This document shows positions 45,738-54,819 of a DNA stretch of 64,000 bases, in pieces (the stretch's first letter is position 1; every line of letters begins with the position of its first letter). A program made the position numbers and the translations under genes. Source of the stretch: Hermodice carunculata. Its lineage: Eukaryota > Annelida > Polychaeta > Eunicida > Amphinomidae. The DNA lies in NCBI GenBank assembly GCA_964020975.1, contig CAXHWN010002676.1, forward strand, positions 1 to 64,000, written 5' to 3'. Under the pieces are notes generated by a model, which worked only from the letters and a program-made list of their open reading frames with translations, searched no databases and was not told the origin of the DNA.

Positions 45738-46593
45738 TCACTCCAAACCATTGAAAGGCATCAAACCTGAGCGACCGTGATGGTTTGCCCTCATATGAGC
45801 CTCCCTCCTACTGTAGTGATTGAACTGTGCCCTGCAGAGACTGCAGGTACCAGCCCATTCAACCATCCAGGGCAAATGTCGAGCATTTGCATGGGACTGA
45901 AGAAACGGGACTCTCAGCAGTTGGGCCATATTTGATCCCTGTCCAGTGCCGCCTCAGGTCAATAGGTTGCATGGGTCACTACAGGGACCACAAAAATGAA
46001 TTGGCTACTGAGACACTGCTCGTCCAGGAGAGCCCGCTGTGGGTTGGTCTCTAAGGGTTGAGATGATGCAGCCGGCACAATCATGGAGGTGGTAGGTCCA
46101 GCCACAGGAAGGGGTGGCGTAATCTTAATTGTGCCAAGCCGCTGATGCCCTCAGGGCCTTTCTCTGCTTCTACAGCCTGTGAAGGGCCTGATTTCTCTTC
46201 ATCCACTCTCACTGGAGCAGAAAAAGCTTCTTCTGGGACTCCCAAGGGAAGGGTCCAGGAGCCAGGTGTACTTCTGACCATGGCCGAAGCCATGGTCAGA
46301 GTGGAGAAGCTAAAGGCTGATGATACCACAGATTTGGGCACTGATAGTACTGGAAGTCCAATCTCCATGGTCTCAGGATCTGAGGTCTCTGAAACTTCTA
46401 TATTGGGTCAGTGTGTCACAAGTGACACTAGCCCAACTGCTGCATAGATGTTGGTCACAGCTGCCACTGATGTAGCCAACTCCCTCTGGAACATGTTGAG
46501 CTGTGCAGGGTCTGCAGGAAGAGCTACCATAATCTGAGAAGTAGACATCCCCTGATACCTCTCCAGCACCTGCCACACCATGGTCGGCATCAC
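45738..46593 (-). pseudogene. 3' region of the gypsy fossil with one C2H2 zinc finger
   Basis: The strand downstream of pol holds short frames, the first with ALPADPAQLNMFQRELA and the last (45738-45929) with CSLCRAQFNHYSRREAHMRANH. That is a classical C-x2-C-x12-H-x4-H finger. A nucleic-acid-binding 3' frame is plausible; whether it belongs to the retroelement is inference from position and strand. Confidence 0.5.
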
Positions 46594-46906
46594 AGACAGG
46601 GTTGACTGTATAGCTCGCTGACTAAGTCAAACCAAGCAGAGCATCACACTGATCCTGTGTCTGTCCTGCCAGTAACCAGCGGCAGCTTGCACACATTGAG
46701 CCACTTTCCTTGGTGTGAAAAGTATAATACCCAATAGAAGGTCATTCACCCCAGGATGTGGCCTTGATTAAAATGTCAGGATGTTCATTGTGCCCCAAAG
46801 TTGCTGCCTGTTGATCATTTCTTCCAATAAGACTGAAAATACATGAACACAAACAATCACAGGACTACAAGACATACATTTAAAAGATATGAACTGTTTG
46901 CATTAT

Positions 46907-47314
46907 TTATTGATAATGTGATGGTTGCCTAAGTGGCCTGCCTCTATGGGTGTATTTATTCCCTTCTTTATTCAAAAAGGGTTTAAGCACTGGAGCCATG
47001 GTTCTGTTGTTTCCTTTAACTTTGTTGTATGGTAAGTTCTTAATTTTCGTGTTCAGATCGGATTTGGATATCTTTCTTAACTTGGTGGATACCGTACCTT
47101 TGACGGTTGACTGGATGGCAGATACATCTTCCGAGCATGTCAATTCAACAGTTGATCTTTCTATATTTTCAGGCAGATCTGTTGGATTGGAAGTTGACTT
47201 GAAAAGGCACAGTCTAGGCCTACTTACCCAAGCTGGAATACCTTCACTAGTGTAGGGCTTCAAATGGTCTCTATGTTGTACTTGGACATCTTCCCTACTC
47301 TGAATTTTGTACAA
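46907..47314 (-). pseudogene. gypsy pol C-terminal tail fossil
   Basis: VQVQHRDHLKPYTSEGIPAW matches the C-terminal integrase segment that usually reads VHRDRLKPY. A hydrophilic tail ends RGRPLRQPSHYQ. No chromodomain is seen. Confidence 0.7.
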
Positions 47315-47790
47315 GACGGGAGGGAGGTGGTCAACGACAATACATAGTCCAAGCCATACAGGTTGTAATTTGGAACTTCTACCTTTCGGTTCACTGAGAA
47401 TTCATCAGGTACCCCAGATCGCCTTTCTTAAATACAGACCAGAGTAGATCAGAATATCTTGTCTGTCATTCCTGAGATGCCTTCAGGTGTTCTCTGGCTA
47501 ACTACTGAATTTCCTGCATGGCTTCTTCTAGTTCAATTGCATACTCCTCAAAAGTGGCAGAGTCAAAGTTGGCCATGGTAGCAAACATGATAGAGTCAGG
47601 CCACCTAGCCTAACATCTTAGCATAGGACGGTTCGGGTTAAAACCTGTACTACACTGAGGAGTGCTATGACAAGTAAGCTGCAAGTAAGGAGAGATGTTC
47701 ATCCCAATTTCTTTGATCCTTATCCACACAACATCTGATCATTTGCAACAATAATTGATTAAACCTCTCCACTTCATCATTACTACAAGG

Positions 47791-47991
47791 TCAATATGGT
47801 GTAGTTCTAGTTTTGGTAACTTGCAATAACTGGTACACTTGTTGCATCAGCTCACCACAAAAGTTATGGGCTTGATCAGTGCCAAAAAGAGCCACAAACT
47901 CATGTACAAATTTCGGAGCCACCATAACAGCTGTTTGATCCAGAAGTCTGTAGCACTCTACCCATCGAGTGAACTGCTCAATCAAGACCAA
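47791..47991 (-). pseudogene. gypsy integrase core fossil
   Basis: VLIEQFTRWVECYRLLDQTA, then FVHEFVALFGTDQAHNF and LLQVTKTRTTPY, match the central DDE integrase of Ty3/gypsy elements. Confidence 0.8.
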
Positions 47992-48338
47992 GATATAACT
48001 GTTGCCATTATTAGATTTTGGTAATGGACCTAGAATGTACGTATGTACATGGTCTTATGGTGCAACAGCTTGGTAAATCTGACTAGGGGCTTTCACAGGT
48101 AGAGGCAACTTCTTACAGGCACCCCATTTGTCACATGCTTGAATATAATCCCATATATCCTGAGACATACGGTACCAATGGTACCTTGGCAGTATACGAG
48201 ACAAGGACTTGTTCATACCTTGATGCCCAGCAGAAAGACATCATGATTATATCGAAATATGTCGCTTTTCATGGAATTACGCACCATGAGGAGCATCCTG
48301 CTAGGAACGGTATGCCATCCACTTGTAATAATGTACAT

Positions 48339-48870
48339 TTACAAGTTGGAATTGGGGCTGACACACCCAGTAATTTCATAATGCTGGCTTCTTTCTAGCC
48401 ATATTTTTCTGGTCTGGTGGCCCATCAGTGATACATTGCTGAAGGATTTTAAGGTCAGGATCATGTAGCTGTTTGGATGGTAGTGCTTCCATGCTGTCAG
48501 ATGGGAGCCAGTTTGAAACAGATGAGTTTTGCAATTGCTCATCAGTGGTCTTGTCTTCTGCATTAGATACTGTTTGAACAGCAAGAGGTACAACAAAATG
48601 TACATCGTCTTCAAACCAGGTCCATTCATTATGCACCCGAGTGCAATATGAGCAGCCATCACAGGGAAGATCTGAGAACTTCATCCCTGCTGTGTAACAG
48701 TCACACGAGTGGTCACATATATCCTTGTGACAAAGACCATTGGCATTGTTGTGCCTTATACCAGCTTTGTGTTTGATAGCAAAATCATATTAACTGATTT
48801 CTTCAGCCAGCGTGCCAACCATCCTGCTTGTGCTTTAAAAGGGAACAACCATGCCAGGCTTTCAAGGTCA
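48339..48870 (-). pseudogene. gypsy pol fossil: RNase H end and linker
   Basis: Minus-strand text includes HDLESLAWLFPFK and LARWLKK, the end of a Ty3/gypsy RNase H (compare the usual TDHASLRWL...LARWLE). A CDGCSYCTRVH segment, then a long linker, leads toward the integrase. Confidence 0.65.
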
Positions 48871-48871
48871 T

Positions 48872-49626
48872 GCAATGGGGGGACATATTGTTTCTTCTTC
48901 TTCTTCTTCTTCTTCTTCTTCTTCTTCTTCTTCTTCTTCTTCTTCTTCTTCTTCTTCTTCTTCTTCTTCTTCTTCTTCTTCTTCTTCTTCTTCTTCTTCT
49001 TCTTCTTCTTCTTCTTCTTCTTCTTCTTGTGTGCGTTGCGGACACGATAACTCAAGAAAGATTTGACTTGGGAAGTTGAAATTTTATGTAAAGATGTTTC
49101 TATGTATGATCTTGCTTGGGATTGCAGATGGGTGACCTTGACATATGTTTCAAGGTCACATGGGCATGTCATCTAAAATTGACACGGATGCAACAACTCT
49201 GCAAGGATTTGATGTAGGAGATTGGAATTTTGCTTGTTTATGTTCCATAATACCAACTATGTTGGGATTGTAGATGGGTGACCTTGACTTATTTTCAAGG
49301 TCACATGGCCACTTTTTAAAAATCATTGCAGATGCACCCGAGAAAGATTTGTCTTAAAGAGGTTGACATTTTGTGTGATTATGTTTCTATGTAAGACTTT
49401 TGTAAGACCTTGCTTGTAAATGCAAATGTATGACCTTGACCTATTTTTGAAGGTCATGTGGGCATTTCGTCAAAAATCAACGTTTTGAAATGTCAATAAA
49501 GAGTGTACCTTCACCATATCTGTAGATCATTGAAATCGATATGCTTATTTATTGAAATAAAGGTGACAATAGTAAGGGTGCATGGGGAGACATTTGATTT
49601 TCTGTTGGAAAATCAGCCTGTTCAAG
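48872..49626 (+). mobile_element. H2 Helentron-like element with expanded TTC tract
   Basis: It starts ATGGGGGGACATATTGTTT and has a long TTC microsatellite where the 12.8-kb copy has a GTT run. Three core units of about 150 bp follow (TGACCTTGACATATGTTTCA at about 49133, and at 49279 and 49432). The end has GGGAGACAT, the GATTTTC/GAAAATC hairpin and CTGTTC. H1 text begins immediately after, so it appears inserted in an H1 copy. Confidence 0.7.
48892..49026. repeat. (TTC)45 microsatellite
   Basis: 135 bp of uninterrupted TTC (GAA on the other strand) within the intron of the RPC7-like gene. Serine, leucine, lysine and arginine runs predicted across it are artefacts. Confidence 0.97.
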
Positions 49627-50620
49627 TTCACATTTTCTACTTCTTCTCCAAAACCGTCATCCAGATTTACTTCAAACTTGATGGGGATATACCTTGGGTG
49701 GGTGTCTACCAAGTTTGTTCCAATGGTCATGTTCCAATGAATTTTGGAATTTTTTTATGATTTTTTTCAAAAATCTTTATTAAAGTTTTAATAGGAAAGT
49801 TTAACATGGAAATTTCATTGGGTGGATCTCTACCAAGTTTGTTCAAATGGTCAGGCTCTATCGATTTTTGAATTTGTTATGAATATTTTTGTTCTTTTTT
49901 GGGGCAAACCTTAAAAACTCTTCTCCTCTGAAACCGCTCACCCAGTTACTTTGGTATCGTACATAGACACTCCCAGGGACACATAGTTCCCAATTTGTTC
50001 AACAGGTGGCACTCCAATTTTTTTCTAATTTTTTAAAGAATTTTTGGTATGGTTTTGCTATTTTTCACTTGTTCTCAGAACTGTTACTCAGATTAAGCTG
50101 AATTGTGAACAGTGATGGATATGTTCTTGTGGAAGGGTCAAACAAAGTTGTTTACTAGGTGGCACTGCTTTGGATTCCTGATTTTTAAGGATTTTCAATT
50201 CGGGTTCTTATCGGTCAATGCAGCTTTCCTATTGATTACTATGTAAGTCAATGGGCATTCTAATGCTAATTCACAGGATAAGTGACAGGAAATTTACTGT
50301 TTACTTGATAACTTGAGATCTGTTTTGAGTTAGTACCATGATGCTGCACATGTTAATGTTTCTGTATGAAGGTCATGGTTAGACAGTACCTGAATGACCT
50401 TGATTTCGTTTTTAGGGTCACAGTACAACATACATGAATTTTACTCTTCATTATAACTTGAGACCTACTTGAACCTTGATGTTGCACATGTTAGTTCACA
50501 TAAAGGTGAGACTTACTCAGAACATGGGTGACGTTGATCCTTTCCCAAGTTCATAGAGCTGCAAGTGTGATGAATGTCAAGATCAGCTGAGCATGGGCTG
50601 TTGACACAGCCCTCTTGTTT
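49627..50620 (+). mobile_element. H1a Helentron-like element, 5' end missing
   Basis: It starts within the H1 interior (CACATTTTCTACTTCTTCTC), and runs to TCAGCTGAGC, the GGGCTG/CAGCCC hairpin (loop TTGACA) and TCTTGTTT. The text after it (50640-50800) is H1b interior, so this copy sits in an older H1b copy. Confidence 0.75.
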
Positions 50621-50829
50621 TTATAAAAAGTGAAAGATAAAGGTCACATGACCACTTGGAATATTTTGGCCAAAATCTGAAAATCTTGCGAAGACTCCAG
50701 CATCTACTGTTTGGTGAAAATTTCTTTATGAAATTTGTCACGGTTGCAATTGCGAAGGAAGTCAAATTCCAGATTGTGATACCAGTAGCACCACCTACAT
50801 TTTGACAGAAATTTTGTTTCTTTTTTTAG

Positions 50830-50922
50830 GAAACTGACTACAATCTGAACTACTTTGATAATGGAGAAGGCTTTGGCATGGATGAAGAGGATGACAACCT
50901 AGATGATGGTCCAATATACTGA
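50830..50922 (+). CDS. POLR3G: RNA polymerase III subunit RPC7-like, terminal coding exon
   Basis: After a TTTCTTTTTTTAG acceptor the exon reads ETDYNLNYFDNGEGFG, then an Asp-rich stretch, and ends DDGPIY with TGA at 50920-50922. The TDY...YFDNGE.FG...DDN pattern followed by a C-terminal tyrosine is the hallmark of POLR3G/POLR3GL C-termini, and the preceding exon ends EEMEE in the same phase. Thirty residues are encoded. Confidence 0.88.
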   Translation, partial: ETDYNLNYFDNGEGFGMDEEDDNLDDGPIY

Positions 50923-52027
50923 ATGCTGTGTGTGCACTTTACCAGTTTTGTGGCATCTTTAACCAATGATAACTTGTTAGAATTCCATCCGAGTCAAATA
51001 GAGCGCCAGGGGGCCACCCTGTATGCCAGGATTCTGTGAAAAGCCTTTGGAGGAACAGAGCATTGTGGAAAGACAGTGGCCCAGGTACAGACTATACACA
51101 TCATGACTGACTACCCATCCCACAGACTAGTGGTATGCAGACACATGTATGGAGATGGTGACACACCAAGTGAAACTGAGTAAATCCGAAGTGACTGATG
51201 ATAGGGTTATGTATCCACAACACAACCTTGATCTGGACAGGAAAAACATGGTCCAGCACGGAGACACTGACATGGAGACACTTGAGCCTGCGTGGAAGCC
51301 TATATGGTGGCCCAGCAAATGTCTATTTCAAGCCATACAAATCAGCAACTGCCATGCATTGGTTAATGCACAGTTTGCTTGTCAACTTGTGCTGAAGAGA
51401 CTCGCGCTGTTAGTGCAGCAACCATTGGTGACCACCTTGCAGTTTGCTGCGCATCCAGTGAAATGTACATATGCCTGGTAGCTGTGTCCAACTGTCCACT
51501 GATCCGTCAGTGATATGTGATGAATTCTACGTGATGAATTCTATGAGAATGTCAATTGACCAGTCAGTGATATGTAATGAATTCTATGAGAATGTCCACT
51601 GACCCGTCAGTGATATGTGATGAATTCTATGAGAATGTCAATTAACCAGTCAGTAATATGTGATGAATTCTATGAGAATGTCCACTGACCCGTCAGTGAT
51701 ATGTGATGAATGTCCATTGACCCGTCAGTGATATGTGATGAATTCTATGAGAATACTGTAGTGTACATGATGAAGGGGGCCAGATCAGGAGTCCCTGGAC
51801 AGGTATATACTGAAAGGACAAGCCTCTTTTTTTTTTTTTTTTCAACATCAAGACTAGGATTCTCTTGTGTGTCAATGCAGGATATATGCATATGCATGGG
51901 TGAAAGTTTTCAGTTTTAAAACAGAATTATGTTTTTAGCAAATGTTTTGCAAAAATATTTTAATCAGGATACATGTATGTTCTCAGGGATAAAATTGTCA
52001 GCTGATCTGCTGTTGTTCAGAGTTTTT
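50923..52027 (+). other. 3' UTR or downstream flank of the RPC7-like gene
   Basis: It follows the stop codon and is free of the H-family repeats until 52028. No AATAAA was found by eye. A frame of 110 codons (51149-51481) has no recognisable domain; I do not call it a gene. Confidence 0.4.
51490..51755 (+). repeat. 53-bp minisatellite, about five units
   Basis: Units of CCGTCAGTGATATGTGATGA plus ATTCTATGAGAATGTC recur. Successive units alternate between TCCACTGACCCG and TCAATTGACCAG, giving a weak 106-bp higher-order period; the last units are irregular. Confidence 0.9.
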
Positions 52028-53481
52028 TACCCTTCGGCCTTATGAGGCCAACAGGTATTGTCGTATCCGGCGCCGTCTGTCCGTCCCATGGTTTTACCAC
52101 CATGACTTCAGAAATTTTTGAGACAGGACTTTGAAATTGCACATGATATTACACTCCTATATGGCCTACTTTGTGTGGAAGCATAATTGACCTTGATGTA
52201 ATTCTCAAGGTCACGCAATGGTCACATGTGCTAAGCAATGTTACCGCTCTAACTATTGAAAGCCTGCATCTAGCAATCTAAATCTTACACACAAGAAACT
52301 TCATAGAGTGATCTAGAAGCCTATTGAAAATTGAGGTCATTGCTCTATTTTTGACCTACTTTTTGAGGTCAAAGGTCAAGTGCACAATGGTGGTATTGGT
52401 ATAAGTAAGGAAGTTTTTAGGTGAGTTACGTGAAATTTTATACACACATGTATCAACCAAAGAATGTGTCATAAATCAAAAGTAGGTCACTATCTGGGTC
52501 ACAGTGACCTATTCATTGAAATTTTGTTTACCACTATAACTTCAGAAATTTTTGAGACAGGACTTTCAAATTGCACATGATAGTACACTCCTATATGGCC
52601 TACTTTGTGTGCAAGTATAATTGACCTTGACATAATTTTCAAGGTCACACAGTGGTCACATATGCTAAGCAATGTTACCGCTGTAACTATTGAAAGCCTG
52701 CATCTAGCAATCTAAATCTTACAGGTTTGTTAAGTTTCTCTTTGTATTAAATACAAAAAGTTTCATAGAGTGATCTAGAAGCCTATTGAAAATTGAGGGC
52801 ATAGCTTTATATTTGACGTACTTTTTGAGGTCAAAGGTCAGGTGCACAAAGGTGGTAATGGTATAAGTAAGGAAGTATTTAAGGCAGTTACCTGAAATTT
52901 TATACACCCATGTATCATAACCAAAAAATGTGTCATGAATCAAAAGTAGGTCACTAGGTCAAGTAACTGGGTCACAGTGACCTATTCATTGAAATTTTGT
53001 TTACCACTATAACTTCAGAAGCTTTCGAGACAGGACTTTCAAATTGCATATGATAGTACACCACTATAAGGCTTGCTTTGTGTGCAAGCATAATTGACCT
53101 TGACCTAATTTTCAAGGTCACACATGGGTCACAAGTTTGCTGACTGACATTGTGCATCTAGAAATCTAAATCTTAAAACAAAAGCAGCAACATAGGGTGA
53201 TCTAGAAGGCTATTGAAAGTCAAGGTTATACCTCTATATTTGACCTAATGTTTTTGAGGTCAAAGGTCAAGTGTACAATAGTAGTATTTGTTGAATTTAT
53301 GACAAGATCTCCATTTGTGAAATTATATGATGAGTGGCAAAATGGCTTTGATCTCTTACACTACAGGCTACCAACAGCTTTCTGATCATACACTATACCT
53401 GATACTATGGGACACTATTCATATTCACTTACACAAAAGAGATTGAAGGCGTTTGAAGGGTACTGCGTTCTTTGAACGGTA
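52028..53481 (+). mobile_element. H3 Helentron-like element, complete
   Basis: Same order as the 34.2-kb copy: TACCCTTCGGCCTTATGAGGCC, a short GTCCGTCC tract, units of about 440-475 bp at about 52100, 52535 and 53010, and AAGGGTA, CGTTC-TTT-GAACG and GGTA at the end. It lies in a T-run on both sides. Confidence 0.8.
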
Positions 53482-53848
53482 TTTTTGTGTAATATACTTA
53501 TCTGTTACTTTTCTTCGTTAGGAACTTACATTTCAGTATTTTTCAGCTCATTTCAGAGTTTCCACAAAAAAGTAGTCTTATCCCTGTGTTCTAAAACATA
53601 TAAATTTGGCAAGAAATGAGGCCAGAAAGTTTTAAAGGGGTGCTTTAAGTTCTGTTGGCTGTCATCCACGTATGACACAGAGGAGAGTGCCCTGAATTCA
53701 ACTAGATGTGGCTGGCAGGCACCAGGCAGCACCAGTGAACATAGCCTCACTGGCACAGTGCACAAGTGCAGCCTGGGGTAGCCAGGGAAACAGAGATCAA
53801 CAAGTTTGGTCCTTTGCGCTCTTGTCCATGCTTTGTTGTAAATGTATA

Positions 53849-53990
53849 CAGTGATCCTGTCTTGAACGACCCCTCCTATGAACGACCACCTGGTTTGAAC
53901 GACCACATTTGGATGCCAAAATTGTTTTTCTTTATAATTTTCCTCTTATGAATGACCACCTGTTAAATGTGACCAGCAACCATGCAAAAC
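53849..53990 (+). mobile_element. pogo/Tigger-type terminal sequence
   Basis: TA then CAGTGATCCTGTCTTGAACG starts the block, followed by the repeated GAACGACCACCTG text typical of Tigger ends. The opposite terminus was not seen within the next kilobases, so it is a solo end or truncated copy. Confidence 0.4.
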
Positions 53991-54118
53991 AGACATAATG
54001 TACCAACTGTGTAACACAATTTGAGCCATATCTGGTCACTATGACCTAAGTCATCCAACACAATACATGTATGCAACTCTCCTATTGTTATAGAATTTAC
54101 CTGGTTCTTGTCATTGTT

Positions 54119-54819
54119 AGCTCAGCTGACTTGTCAGTCAGCTGAGCTTATCATGGTCCGTTGTCCGACAACAATTTATATTTTCAACATCTTCTCAAAA
54201 AGCGCGGGCCAGATCCACTTCAAACTTAGAGGCGATGTGCCTTGGGCAGGTCTCTACGAGGTTTGGTCAAATGGTCATGGTCCAGTGATTTTTGGATTTT
54301 TTATGATTTTTTTTGTTCATTTTTTTGGCAAAATCTTAAAAAATCTTCTAAAAAAACACTTGGCCACTTGCTTTGAAATTGCATAGGGAACCTCCTGGGG
54401 ACCCCTAGATCTTAATTTGTTCAAAAGATGGCGCCGCGATTTTTGTCTATTTTTTTATGAATTTTCAGCTCAGCTGACCTGTCAGTCAGCTGAGCTTTTG
54501 TGAGGGTCAGTCCTCCGTTGTCCGTCCACAATTCACAATTTTGACTTCTTCTCTAAAACCGTCAGCCAGATTCACTTCAAACTGGAAATATGCCTGGGGT
54601 GGGTCTCTACCAAGTTTGTTCAATTGGTCACGCTCCATTGATTTTTTTTTTTGGATTTATTATGATTTTTTCGGTATTTTTTTGGGGAAAATCTAAAAAA
54701 AATCTTCTCCGTGACCGCTTACCCAATTGCTTTGATATCCCATAGGGACACTCCCAGGGACTTCTAGTGCTTAATTGCTCACCAGGTGGCGGTGCAATTA
54801 AAAAAAATTTATGATTTTT
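54119..54819 (+). mobile_element. two H1 Helentron-like 5' ends in series
   Basis: Palindromes AGCTCAGCTGAC...GTCAGCTGAGCT at 54119 and about 54476 (loops TTGTCA and CTGTCA) are each followed by H1 interior of about 340 bp. The 3' continuations of these two copies were not identified; successive insertions into one another is the simplest reading. Confidence 0.65.

Larger units (their letters stand above)
45738..48870 (-). mobile_element. second Ty3/gypsy retroelement fossil, minus strand, partial
   Basis: Reading on the minus strand, the end of RNase H, an integrase and a pol tail are followed by a zinc-finger-bearing region. Gag, most of pol and both LTRs were not seen. The 5' side is cut by an H2 element at 48872. 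It is broken in many places and looks older than the gypsy copy at 15-30 kb; the two integrases are not close. Confidence 0.75.
32884..50829 (+). other. 17.9-kb intron of the RPC7-like gene
   Basis: It is bounded by GTCAGT and a TTTCTTTTTTTAG acceptor, joining two phase-0 exons. The interior is mostly mobile DNA: H1, H2 and H3 copies, one hAT transposon, one gypsy fossil and two long microsatellites. The hAT transposase lies on the same strand as the gene. Confidence 0.8.

Noticed and set aside
48709-49172. poly-Phe, poly-Leu, poly-Ser, poly-Lys and poly-Arg proteins
   Set aside because: Translation of the TTC tract in all frames.
51149-51481. a 110-residue gene downstream of the RPC7-like stop
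   Set aside because: No domain or relative recognised, and it overlaps an opposing frame; better explained as a chance frame in 3' flanking sequence.
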